From Flavobacterium gyeonganense (lineage in GTDB: Bacteria; Bacteroidota; Bacteroidia; Flavobacteriales; Flavobacteriaceae): a DNA stretch of 64,000 bases. Of this stretch, positions 18,308-27,134 are shown piece after piece (position 1 is the stretch's first letter; every line of letters starts with the position of its first letter). Below the pieces are notes generated by a model. That model was not told where the DNA came from, did not search any database, and saw only the letters and a program-made list of their open reading frames with translations. The DNA lies in assembly GCF_029625295.1 (NCBI RefSeq), contig NZ_CP121112.1, forward strand, positions 4,278,001-4,342,000. The letters are read 5' to 3'. A program made the translations under genes and the position numbers.

Positions 18308-18860
18308 ATATCTCTTCTATTTTTTTTCGTAAACATTCTTTAGCCCTGCTTAATGTAGTCCTGCAATTTGCATAACTGATATTTAAAATTTCGCTAATTT
18401 CTTCCTGATCATACCCTTCAATATAAAAGAGTGTTAAAATCATTCGGTAATTATCCTTTAAACCCGCAATGGCATCCAGGACTTGTTTCACTTTAAGTGA
18501 ATTCAAATCAATACTTTCAGATAATAATGTATCCTTTTCTTCTATTTTGTAAAGCGTTTTGTTCAGATCTTCCATCTGAAAAGCATTGTTTTTTTTGTAA
18601 AAATCGATGCTGTGATTCACAATGATTTTTTTGAGCCATGCTCCAAATGCAACTTCCTGTTTATAATCGTTAATTTTGGTAAAAGCTCTCAAAAAACCTT
18701 CCTGCATGACGTCTTGTGCAAAATGTTCATCTTTTACAATTCTGTAAGCCACATTGTACATAGCCTTGCAATAGCGATTGTAAATTTCAAATTGTGCTTT
18801 TTGATTATTTTCTTTACAAAGTTTGATTAACTCTTCGATATTTTGATTGGTTGTGCTCAA
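18291..18860 (-). CDS. ECF-type RNA polymerase sigma-70 factor
   Basis: 189 residues. Region 2 is clear (YNVAYRIVKDEHFAQDVMQEGFLRAFTKI, near 35-63), and so is region 4 (GLKDNYRMILTLFYIEGYDQEEISEIL with YANCRTTLSRAKECLRKKI). First gene of a three-gene operon with tight overlaps. Target promoters cannot be inferred from the window beyond probable autoregulation. Confidence 0.92.
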   Translation of the reverse strand: MSTTNQNIEELIKLCKENNQKAQFEIYNRYCKAMYNVAYRIVKDEHFAQDVMQEGFLRAFTKINDYKQEVAFGAWLKKIIVNHSIDFYKKNNAFQMEDLNKTLYKIEEKDTLLSESIDLNSLKVKQVLDAIAGLKDNYRMILTLFYIEGYDQEEISEILNISYANCRTTLSRAKECLRKKIEEIYEKGK

Positions 18861-19148
18861 GTAATAATTGCTGGTTTATTATAATGACTTTGCCTTTTTG
18901 GATTTGTTACAGTTTTGGTAAAATTAATTTTATTTTTTTGGAGAATGTATATCATGTTGACATCAAATAGTTTTTACGATTTAAAATTCAAATAAAAATG
19001 TCTTTGTTTTTGGCATAATGATTGTCTATTTTTATCACCTGATTTTCAAAGGCAATCTGAAGCATGTTTTTTACTTAAATACTGCTTTCTTAACTTGTGT
19101 TTGATATTGGAACAAACCTTTTAATGACAAAACGACTTATATATTATT

Positions 19149-21602
19149 ATGTCAAATCATAAAATACTAACTATTGACAATCTGTCACTTCAGGAATTTG
19201 ACTCGGAGGCAGAATTAATTCCATTATTAACTCCGGAAGACGAGGAGGAAATGAACAATGAAGAGCTTCCTGTCTCGCTTCCAATTTTACCTTTAAGAAA
19301 TACAGTTTTATTTCCTGGTGTTGTTATTCCTATTTCTGCAGGAAGGGATAAATCGATAAAATTAATCAACGATGCCAATGCCGGTGAAAAAATTATTGGC
19401 GTTGTTTCTCAGATTAATGAAGAAGACGAAGATCCGTCTAAAGATGATATTCACAAAATAGGTACTGTTGCCAGAATCCTGCGTGTTTTAAAAATGCCTG
19501 ACGGGAATGTTACCGTTATTTTACAAGGAAAAAAACGTTTCGAGATTAATGAAGTTGTTTCAGAAGAGCCTTATCTGACTGCCACAATTCAAGAAGTTTC
19601 TGAAGAACGTCCTGATGATAATGATACAGAATTTACAGCTATTTTAGATTCTGTAAAAGAGTTAGCGATTCAGATTATTAAAGAAAGTCCAAACATTCCG
19701 TCTGAAGCTACATTTGCAATTAAAAACATTGAAAGTCAGTCGTTTTTAATCAATTTTGTTTCTTCTAACATGAATTTGACTGTAAAAGAGAAACAAGGTC
19801 TTTTATCAATAAATGGATTGAAAGAACGTGCATTGGAAACGCTGCGTTATATGAATATTGAGCTTCAGAAATTAGAACTGAAGAATGATATTCAGTCAAA
19901 AGTTCGTTTTGATTTAGATCAGCAGCAACGTGAATATTTCCTTCATCAGCAAATGAAAACCATTCAGGAAGAATTGGGAGGCGTTTCACAGGAGGAAGAA
20001 ATGGACGAAATGGGGCAGAAAGCGAAAACCAAAAAATGGGACGAAAAGACGCAGCAACATTTCGAAAAAGAATTATCAAAAATGCGCAGAATGAATCCGC
20101 AGTCGCCTGACTTTGGAATTCAGCGTAATTACCTGGAATTGTTTTTAGAGTTGCCATGGGGCGAATATTCCAAAGATAAATTTGATTTAAAACATGCTCA
20201 AAAAATATTAGATAAAGATCATTTCGGTCTTGATGAAGTTAAGAAAAGAATGATTGAACATTTGGCTGTTTTGAAGCTTCGCAATGATATGAAGTCACCA
20301 ATTATATGTTTAACAGGACCTCCGGGTGTTGGAAAAACATCTATTGGACGTTCTGTTGCAGAGGCTCTAGGACGTGAGTATGTTCGTATTTCACTAGGCG
20401 GTTTACGTGACGAAGCAGAAATTCGCGGACATAGAAAAACTTATATCGGTGCAATGCCGGGCCGAATTATTCAAAGTTTGAAAAAGGCCGGAACTTCAAA
20501 TCCTGTTTTTATTCTGGATGAAATCGATAAATTATCGAGTGGGAACAGTGGTGATCCGTCTTCAGCTTTATTAGAAGTTTTAGATCCAGAGCAGAACAAT
20601 GCTTTTTATGATAATTTCCTTGAAATGGGTTATGATTTGTCTAAAGTGATGTTTATTGCAACTTCAAATAATATGGGGGCTATTCAGCCAGCGTTACGGG
20701 ACAGAATGGAAGTGATTAAAATGTCCGGTTATACGATTGAAGAAAAAGTTGAGATTGCCAAAAGACACCTCTTCCCAAAACAATTAGAAGCACATGGATT
20801 AACAGCCAAAGATTTAACAATTGGTAAAAAGCAATTGGAAAAAATTGTTGAGGGTTATACACGTGAGTCTGGTGTTCGTAACTTGGAAACCAAAATTGCT
20901 CAGGTAATCCGTAACGCCGCAAAAGCAGTTGCGATGGAAGAAGAATATAACAAAAAAGTTACTGATGAAGATATTGTAAAGGTTTTGGGCGTACCAAGAC
21001 TGGAACGTGACAAATATGAAAACAATGATATTGCCGGAGTAGTTACTGGACTTGCGTGGACAAGTGTAGGAGGAGATATTTTGTTTATAGAGTCTTTGAT
21101 TTCTGAAGGAAAAGGTTCCTTAAGTATTACAGGGAATTTAGGAACTGTGATGAAAGAATCGGCTACAATTGCTTTGGAATATATTAAAGCAAATGCGAAA
21201 AAATTAGGACTAGATATTGCTTTGTTTCAAAAATACAATATTCACTTACACGTACCTGAAGGGGCTACTCCAAAAGACGGACCAAGTGCAGGTATAGCTA
21301 TGCTGACTTCCCTTGTTTCTTTATTAACTCAAAAAAAGGTAAAGAAAAGTTTAGCCATGACAGGTGAAATTACGCTTCGTGGAAAAGTTTTACCGGTTGG
21401 CGGAATTAAAGAGAAAATCTTAGCGGCAAAAAGAGCTGGTATTAAAGAAATCATCTTATGTCACGAAAACAAATCTGATGTTGATGAAATTAAAGCAGAA
21501 TATTTAGAAGGGCTTATTTTTCATTATGTGAAAGAAATGAGTGAAGTATTGACGCTTGCATTGACAGATCAGAATGTAAAGAATGCTAAGACATTGAAAT
21601 AA
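19149..21602 (+). CDS. lon: ATP-dependent Lon protease
   Basis: 817 residues. N-terminal substrate domain from SLPILPLRNTVLFPGVVIPI, AAA+ module with Walker A GPPGVGKTSIGRSVA and Walker B FILDEIDKL, sensor region ATSNNMGAIQPALRDRME, and a C-terminal Ser-Lys protease domain with catalytic Ser near 713 (KDGPSAGIAM) and Lys near 756 (GGIKEKILAAKRAG). Degrades misfolded and regulatory proteins in the cytoplasm. Divergent from the sigma operon across a 288-bp gap in which I see no clear TAnnTTTG. Confidence 0.97.
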   Translation: MSNHKILTIDNLSLQEFDSEAELIPLLTPEDEEEMNNEELPVSLPILPLRNTVLFPGVVIPISAGRDKSIKLINDANAGEKIIGVVSQINEEDEDPSKDDIHKIGTVARILRVLKMPDGNVTVILQGKKRFEINEVVSEEPYLTATIQEVSEERPDDNDTEFTAILDSVKELAIQIIKESPNIPSEATFAIKNIESQSFLINFVSSNMNLTVKEKQGLLSINGLKERALETLRYMNIELQKLELKNDIQSKVRFDLDQQQREYFLHQQMKTIQEELGGVSQEEEMDEMGQKAKTKKWDEKTQQHFEKELSKMRRMNPQSPDFGIQRNYLELFLELPWGEYSKDKFDLKHAQKILDKDHFGLDEVKKRMIEHLAVLKLRNDMKSPIICLTGPPGVGKTSIGRSVAEALGREYVRISLGGLRDEAEIRGHRKTYIGAMPGRIIQSLKKAGTSNPVFILDEIDKLSSGNSGDPSSALLEVLDPEQNNAFYDNFLEMGYDLSKVMFIATSNNMGAIQPALRDRMEVIKMSGYTIEEKVEIAKRHLFPKQLEAHGLTAKDLTIGKKQLEKIVEGYTRESGVRNLETKIAQVIRNAAKAVAMEEEYNKKVTDEDIVKVLGVPRLERDKYENNDIAGVVTGLAWTSVGGDILFIESLISEGKGSLSITGNLGTVMKESATIALEYIKANAKKLGLDIALFQKYNIHLHVPEGATPKDGPSAGIAMLTSLVSLLTQKKVKKSLAMTGEITLRGKVLPVGGIKEKILAAKRAGIKEIILCHENKSDVDEIKAEYLEGLIFHYVKEMSEVLTLALTDQNVKNAKTLK

Positions 21603-21629
21603 AATTTCATAGTTAAATTCCAAAAATTA

Positions 21630-21678
21630 AAATCCAAATTCCAATTTGAAACATTCAGATTGGAATTTGGATTTTTTT
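21630..21678. terminator. Bidirectional terminator, lon/recQ
   Basis: AAATCCAAATTCCAAT and ATTGGAATTTGGATTT arms (16 bases, perfect) with flanking A and T runs serve the convergent genes. Confidence 0.92.
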
Positions 21679-21696
21679 ATTGTTACTTTTTAATCT

Positions 21697-23814
21697 TTAT
21701 TGATTATTTTTCTCCAGTACAGCAAGTCCAAAACGAATTTTATCATATCCCATTCTTTCTTCAAAGTGGTCAAAATAAGGTTTTAAAGCATTTGGGTTTT
21801 GAAGTTCGACTTGTGCTTTTTGTAATTGTTCAACTTCTTTATCAGAGATAAACTGGCTCGCATCAATAGCAGCGCCATCCAGATATAGTTTTGCCAAATG
21901 TGAAATTATAGTTGAAATTCCTAAACTTCTTGTTTCAGCAATTTCTTCAACACTAACTCCTTTTTGAAATAATTCTAAGGTTGTTTTATAAGTACTGTTT
22001 TCTTTTTTAGACTTCTTATTTATCTTTTTATTTTTTTGAAATTCTATAATGGCATTTATAAAATCAGAGCCGTACTTTTCAAGTTTTGCTTTTCCAACCC
22101 CGTCAATGGCCAGGAATTCTTGATCACTCATTGGGCGTAAAGTTTCCATTTGTCTCAATGCGGCATCACTAAAAATTACATAAGCCGGGACTTCATCTTT
22201 TTGAGCAATTTCGTAACGTAATTTTCTAAGGATTTCAAAAAGAGAACCTTCAACTGTTTTGACTTTGCTTTTTGCTTCTTTGATTTCTTTTTTATCAATT
22301 ACTTTTTTAATAACCGTTGTCAGTTTTACTTTTTCACCTTCAAATAAAACTTTTTTGGCAAAAGGAGTCAGTAAAATTCTGTTGTGCTGATGAAAAGCAA
22401 TTTCACAATAACCTAAGTTTATCAACTGTATCAAATATTGGTTCCAGTCATACCAGGAAATGTCAGCTCCGATTCCGTACGTTTTTAATTCCTGATAGTT
22501 TTTTTCGTAAATGTAAGCGTTTTTTGAACCTCTTAAAAAATCTACAATTACTGCTAAAGGCTCAGATTCCTTTAAACGGGTAATGGCTGATAACGCTTTT
22601 TGCGCCAAAATTGTACCGTCGAAAAAAGTTGGTGGATTTTTGCAAATATCACAATTACCACAGTCCTCTGTCACTAATTCACCAAAATAAGAGAGTAGGA
22701 TTTTCCTTCTACAGCTCAATGCATCGGCATACTGCTTCATTCGGTCTAGTTTGGCCAGCTGCACATCAGAATTCAAACCTTCTGAGGCAAATTTCTGAAG
22801 CTGAATCACATCAGCATAGCTTTCAAACAAAACAGTTTCAGCGGGTAATCCATCACGGCCGGCACGTCCAATTTCCTGATAATAGCCTTCAATGTTTTTT
22901 GGCAAATTGTAATGAATAACCCAGCGAACATTCGATTTGTCAATTCCCATTCCGAAAGCAATTGTTGCACAAACAACCTGACAGTCGTCATTTATAAACT
23001 CATCCTGGGTTTTAGCGCGAACAGTATTATCGAGTCCAGCGTGATATGCTTTTGCAGTAATGCCGCTTTTTTTTAGTTTCTCTGCTAATTCTTCCGTTGT
23101 TTTTCTACTAAGACAATAAATAATACCGGATTCGTTTGGTTTATTTTCTACAAAATCAATTATTTGTTTCACACGGTCAAGTGCCGGACGAACTTCAAGA
23201 CTTAAATTTTTTCTATCAAATGAAGCTATAAAAGTTTTCGAGTTTTTTAAATTTAATTGTTTTGTAATATCAGTACGTGTTGCTTTGTCTGCTGTAGCGG
23301 TCAAAGCTAGTATTGGAGTAGAAGGGAAGCGGTTTTTTAAATAGCCTAAATTGGTGTAAGCCGGACGGAAATCATGTCCCCATGAAGAAATGCAATGCGC
23401 TTCGTCAATAGCGATAAGGCTGATTGTTAATTCGTTAAATATTACATCCAGATAGGATAAACTTTCCGGAGCAATATAAACTAATTTGAAAGTATTTGAT
23501 TTTAAATTATCGATATAAAATTGCTGTTCTTCGGATGATTGGCTGCTATTGATGTAACAAGCTGAAATTCCGTTAGTCTTTAAACTATCCACCTGGTCTT
23601 TCATCAATGCAATCAATGGAGAAATAACAATTGTGATTCCGGGAAAAATCAAAGCTGGAAGCTGAAAACATATTGATTTACCTCCTCCGGTAGGCATAAT
23701 AGCCAACGTGTCCTGACCAGACAATATTGTATTTATGATGTTTTCCTGGTTTGGTCTGAATTTTTCAAAACCAAAATTTTCTTTTAATCTGGCGTGTAAT
23801 ATTTCTGGATTCAT
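21697..23814 (-). CDS. recQ: ATP-dependent DNA helicase RecQ
   Basis: 705 residues. Helicase motifs: FRPNQENIINTIL, Walker A MPTGGGKSICFQLPA, DEAH box IDEAHCISSWGHDFRP, and motif VI QEIGRAGRDGLP. A zinc-binding RQC segment (SCRRKILLSYFGE, CGNCDICKNPP) and a C-terminal HRDC domain (~520-600, SDQEFLAIDGVGKAKLEKYG) follow. 3'-5' unwinding in recombination repair. A TATATTTG element at 23832-23839 precedes the start. Confidence 0.95.
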   Translation of the reverse strand: MNPEILHARLKENFGFEKFRPNQENIINTILSGQDTLAIMPTGGGKSICFQLPALIFPGITIVISPLIALMKDQVDSLKTNGISACYINSSQSSEEQQFYIDNLKSNTFKLVYIAPESLSYLDVIFNELTISLIAIDEAHCISSWGHDFRPAYTNLGYLKNRFPSTPILALTATADKATRTDITKQLNLKNSKTFIASFDRKNLSLEVRPALDRVKQIIDFVENKPNESGIIYCLSRKTTEELAEKLKKSGITAKAYHAGLDNTVRAKTQDEFINDDCQVVCATIAFGMGIDKSNVRWVIHYNLPKNIEGYYQEIGRAGRDGLPAETVLFESYADVIQLQKFASEGLNSDVQLAKLDRMKQYADALSCRRKILLSYFGELVTEDCGNCDICKNPPTFFDGTILAQKALSAITRLKESEPLAVIVDFLRGSKNAYIYEKNYQELKTYGIGADISWYDWNQYLIQLINLGYCEIAFHQHNRILLTPFAKKVLFEGEKVKLTTVIKKVIDKKEIKEAKSKVKTVEGSLFEILRKLRYEIAQKDEVPAYVIFSDAALRQMETLRPMSDQEFLAIDGVGKAKLEKYGSDFINAIIEFQKNKKINKKSKKENSTYKTTLELFQKGVSVEEIAETRSLGISTIISHLAKLYLDGAAIDASQFISDKEVEQLQKAQVELQNPNALKPYFDHFEERMGYDKIRFGLAVLEKNNQ

Positions 23815-23831
23815 TCGGCTTATATTTTTTT

Positions 23832-23839
23832 CAAATATA
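23832..23839 (-). promoter_or_regulatory. -7 element of recQ (TATATTTG)
   Basis: TATATTTG on the minus strand, 17 bases before the ATG at 23814. Confidence 0.55.
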
Positions 23840-23903
23840 AATTAAAAAATAATATTTTTCTTATATTTTTTTTTAAGCTTGTCGTTAGTTATGAAAGAAT
23901 AAA

Positions 23904-23930
23904 AAAAGGAACCCGAATAGAGTTCCTTTA
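23904..23930 (-). terminator. Terminator of the speA-DHS-acidic protein run
   Basis: AAAGGAAC/GTTCCTTT arms (read on the minus strand) followed by T residues, 20 bp past the stop of the acidic protein gene. Confidence 0.8.
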
Positions 23931-23951
23931 AATTTATTTTAAATAAATGAA

Positions 23952-24362
23952 TTAATCTTCATCCTCCTCGTCGTCATCGTCATCTGAAACATCATCTTTA
24001 TCTTCATCGTCATCGTCATCATCGTCTCCACCATCTGTATCAGGTTTATCAATATTGTCGTCATCCTCGTCATCGTCACTATCGTCATCAAGATCAATTC
24101 CTTTTACAGGTTCGATTGTATCAACATCAAGATCGATATCATCATCTTCGTCATAATTTTCGATTCTGTCTGCAAGTTTAGTACTAATTTTTACTAAATA
24201 AATAGTGTCTTCAGTGCGAACTTCAACAGCTTCGACTAATTCGTTTTTAGCATTTCTGAAACGAATAACATCCGAATCATCATAACCGTCAGGAAATTTT
24301 TCAACCAAAAGGTTTAAAATTTCGTTGGTAAGTTTGGCGTAGTCTACTATAACTCTTTTCAT
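23952..24362 (-). CDS. Conserved acidic protein with Asp/Glu tail
   Basis: 136 residues. Residues 1-72 form a compact domain (MKRVIVDYAKLTNEILNLL, YDDSDVIRFRNAKNELVEAVEV, LADRIENYDE). Residues ~75-136 are almost only Asp, Glu, Lys and Gly. Homologues are sometimes labelled DNA primase in databases, but I see no primase motif and do not support that name. The start is 7 nt from the deoxyhypusine-synthase-like gene, so it is probably translated from the same mRNA. Function unknown. Confidence 0.75.
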   Translation of the reverse strand: MKRVIVDYAKLTNEILNLLVEKFPDGYDDSDVIRFRNAKNELVEAVEVRTEDTIYLVKISTKLADRIENYDEDDDIDLDVDTIEPVKGIDLDDDSDDDEDDDNIDKPDTDGGDDDDDDDEDKDDVSDDDDDEEDED

Positions 24363-24369
24363 AAATATC

Positions 24370-25338
24370 CTATAAATCTAATAAATAAGCAAAAATTAAC
24401 GGAGCAACAATTGTGGCATCCGACTCAATAATAAATTTAGGGGTTTTAATATCTAATTTACCCCAAGTAATTTTTTCGTTTGGAACTGCTCCTGAATATG
24501 AACCGTAACTGGTTGTAGAATCAGAAATCTGGCAGAAATAACTCCAGAAAGGAACATCATGCATTTCCATATCCTGATATAACATTGGAACTACACAAAT
24601 TGGAAAATCTCCAGCAATACCACCGCCGATTTGGAAGAAACCAATTCCATTTCCACTATTTTTAGTATACCAATCAGCAAGGAATGTCATGTATTCAATA
24701 CCGGATTTCATTGTTGACGCTTTTAAATCTCCTTTTATCACGTATGATGCGAAAATATTACCCATTGTACTATCTTCCCATCCCGGAACAATAATAGGTA
24801 AATTTTTCTCGGCAGCAGCATACATCCAGCTGTCTTTTAAATCAATTTCGTAGTATTCTTCTAAAACGCCGGATAACAACATTTTATACATGAATTCATG
24901 CGGAAAATAACGTTCTCCTTTATCATCTGCATCTTTCCAGATTTTATAAATGTGTTTTTGTAAACGACGGAATGCTTCATGTTCGGGAATACAGGTATCT
25001 GTAACACGATTCAATCCTCTTTCAAGTAAGGCCCATTCGTCTTCCGGTGTCAAATCACGATAGTTTGGCACTCTTTCGTAATGAGAGTGTGCTACTAAGT
25101 TCATGATGTCTTCTTCTAAGTTAGCTCCGGTACATGAAATAATCTGAACTTTGTCCTGTCTGATTATTTCAGCAAAAATTTTACCAATTTCTGCAGTACT
25201 CATTGCGCCAGCCATACTTACCAGCATCTTTGCTCCGTTTGCCAATTGCTGTTCGTAGGCCTTTGCAGCATCAACCAGGGCAGCAGAGTTAAAGTGCAAG
25301 TAATGTTTTTCAATAAACTGACTGATTGGTCCTTTCAT
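24370..25338 (-). CDS. Deoxyhypusine synthase-family protein
   Basis: About 322 residues from MKGPISQFIEKHYLHF; a further ATG at 25395 would add a Lys/Asn-rich low-complexity stretch and is disfavoured. NAD-binding family that transfers the aminobutyl group of spermidine. GGGIAGDFPICVVPML and YGSYSGAVPNEKITWGKL are visible, with Lys near 294 in the position of the catalytic lysine of eukaryotic DHS (WGK). Bacteria lack eIF5A, so bacterial members are thought to act in polyamine metabolism, for example homospermidine synthesis; this is inference. It follows arginine decarboxylase by 101 nt, which supports a polyamine role. Confidence 0.85.
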   Translation of the reverse strand: MKGPISQFIEKHYLHFNSAALVDAAKAYEQQLANGAKMLVSMAGAMSTAEIGKIFAEIIRQDKVQIISCTGANLEEDIMNLVAHSHYERVPNYRDLTPEDEWALLERGLNRVTDTCIPEHEAFRRLQKHIYKIWKDADDKGERYFPHEFMYKMLLSGVLEEYYEIDLKDSWMYAAAEKNLPIIVPGWEDSTMGNIFASYVIKGDLKASTMKSGIEYMTFLADWYTKNSGNGIGFFQIGGGIAGDFPICVVPMLYQDMEMHDVPFWSYFCQISDSTTSYGSYSGAVPNEKITWGKLDIKTPKFIIESDATIVAPLIFAYLLDL

Positions 25339-25439
25339 TTTTTTGTTTTTTTGTTTTTTTTTTGAATTAAGTTTAACCTTTTGGGTATACTGCAAATTAA
25401 TAATTTTATAGCGATTAACTTTTAATTTGCAGATTTTTT

Positions 25440-26843
25440 TTATGCTTTTTTAGTATAACCTAAAATTTTTAAAACGTCGTCAGAAGTTTGCTGTTCAGAG
25501 AAAACTTCAGTTGCTAAAATTCCGTTTTCGTCACGATCAATTAAAATATGTTTAGGCTGTGGAATCAGACAGTGGTGTAAACCTCCATATCCACCAATAG
25601 TTTCCTGATATGCGCCTGTATTAAAGAAACCAATATACAACGGTTTTTCTTTGTTGTATTTTGGAAGATAAATGGCGTTCATATTTTGTTCAGAATTGTA
25701 ATAGTCATCGCTGTCACAAGTTAGGCCTCCAAGTAAAACCCGCTCATAAGTATCATTCCAACGGTTCACCGCCAGCATAATAAAACGTTTGTTTATAGCC
25801 CATGTGTCAGGTAAAGTAGTAATGAATGACGAGTCAATCATATTCCATTTTTCCCTGTCATTTTGTTGTTTCTGATATAAAATCTGATAAATAGCACCGC
25901 CACTTTCACCTACTGTGAATGATCCGAATTCTGTAAAAATATTAGGAACATCTACTTCAGCTTCATCACAGGCAATTTTAATCTGATTGATAATTTCATC
26001 AATCATATATTGATAATCATATTCGAATGCCAGTGAATTTTTAATAGGGAATCCGCCTCCGATATTCAGGCCATCAAGGGTCGGGCACTCTTTCTTAAGT
26101 GCAATATATACTTTGATACATTTTACAAGCTCATTCCAATAATATGCAGTATCGTTTATTCCGGTATTAATGAAAAAGTGAAGCATTTTAAGCTCTAACT
26201 TGTCATTTTCCTGAATTTGTTTTTTATAAAAAGAAACGATGTTTTTATATCCAATACCTAATCTTGACGTATAAAATTCAAATTTTGGTTCTTCTTCAGC
26301 CGCAATACGGATTCCGATTTTGAATTTTCCTTTTATTTCTCCCTGAAGTAGATCAAGCTCCTCGTAGTTGTCAATAATCGGAATAGTATTTTTATGTCCG
26401 TTATTAATTAGTCTTGCAATATTGCTAATATATTCGTCCCTTTTAAATCCATTGCAAATTACATAAGTACTTTTATTGATCTTACCATTTTCAAGTAAAT
26501 TTTCTACAATATTAATGTCAAAAGCAGATGATGTTTCTACGTGAATATTGTTTTTAAAAGCTTCATTCATAATGTATTCAAAATGAGAGCTTTTTGTACA
26601 ATAGCAATAGTAATATTTTGCATCGTATTTGTTCTTTTCCATTGATTTTCTGAACCAGGCTTTTGCTTTGTTGATATTTTCAGAAATCTGTGGCAAATAG
26701 GTGAATTTTAAAGGAGTTCCGTATTGTTCAACTAATTTCATCAAATCGATATTGTGAAATAATAAGTTGTCTTTGTTTAGTTTGAACTCTTCCTGGGGAA
26801 AATAGTATGTTTGATTGATTAAGTCAGAATATTTTGTATTCAT
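25440..26843 (-). CDS. speA: Arginine decarboxylase, PLP-dependent fold III
   Basis: 467 residues, shorter than E. coli SpeA (658). PLP lysine in YCYCTKSSHF (near 83), GLNIGGGFPI as the phosphate-binding glycine loop, TEFGSFTVGESGG, and the C-terminal GGLTCDSDDYY with the catalytic Cys-Asp pair. NTGAYQETIGGYGGLHHCLIPQP closes the active site. Makes agmatine from arginine; agmatine deiminase and N-carbamoylputrescine amidase in the window complete the route to putrescine. Substrate assignment relies on family resemblance; lysine or ornithine cannot be wholly excluded. Confidence 0.87.
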   Translation of the reverse strand: MNTKYSDLINQTYYFPQEEFKLNKDNLLFHNIDLMKLVEQYGTPLKFTYLPQISENINKAKAWFRKSMEKNKYDAKYYYCYCTKSSHFEYIMNEAFKNNIHVETSSAFDINIVENLLENGKINKSTYVICNGFKRDEYISNIARLINNGHKNTIPIIDNYEELDLLQGEIKGKFKIGIRIAAEEEPKFEFYTSRLGIGYKNIVSFYKKQIQENDKLELKMLHFFINTGINDTAYYWNELVKCIKVYIALKKECPTLDGLNIGGGFPIKNSLAFEYDYQYMIDEIINQIKIACDEAEVDVPNIFTEFGSFTVGESGGAIYQILYQKQQNDREKWNMIDSSFITTLPDTWAINKRFIMLAVNRWNDTYERVLLGGLTCDSDDYYNSEQNMNAIYLPKYNKEKPLYIGFFNTGAYQETIGGYGGLHHCLIPQPKHILIDRDENGILATEVFSEQQTSDDVLKILGYTKKA

Positions 26844-26897
26844 TTAGTCCAATATTTAGAATGTATTTTAATTTAGTAAACGTCTCTAAATCTTAAT

Positions 26898-27077
26898 TCA
26901 AACCCTGATATTGGCAAATACAATTTCCAGTTTTTCGTGCTCTGCCTTTGAACATAAAAAAACGTCCAGACAAAACGGACTTTTGCTATTGTAAAAACGG
27001 TTCAACATCCTTAGTAAAGAACTGTTGAGGCGGTTTCGGTAAGAGCTGAAATGTCTTTGTCTGTTGTTTGTTTTCAT
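26898..27077 (-). CDS. Candidate 59-residue small protein upstream of speA
   Basis: ATG at 27077 opens a 59-codon frame ending 54 bases before the speA start. It encodes a basic N-terminus (MKTNNRQRHFSSYRNRLN) and ends EKLEIVFANIRV. It fills most of the 291-bp aroB-speA gap. A short GTCC/GGAC hairpin with a T run lies inside it (about 26956-26985), which could be the aroB terminator and argues against translation. No family recognised; it may be a leader, a small protein or chance. Confidence 0.3.
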   Translation of the reverse strand: MKTNNRQRHFSSYRNRLNSSLLRMLNRFYNSKSPFCLDVFLCSKAEHEKLEIVFANIRV

Positions 27078-27134
27078 TGTGGCAAATGTAAAAAATAATA
27101 TATACCTAATGCAACGCTTTTACTTAAAAAAAGT

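Noticed and set aside
19765..20157. Antisense open frame inside lon (130 codons), and similar ones inside ccsBA, recQ, aroB and glnN
   Set aside because: They mirror highly conserved coding sequence on the other strand and show no domain, start signal or promoter of their own.
24061..24362. DNA primase annotation for the acidic protein
   Set aside because: No TOPRIM or zinc motif is present; the label appears to come from low-complexity similarity.
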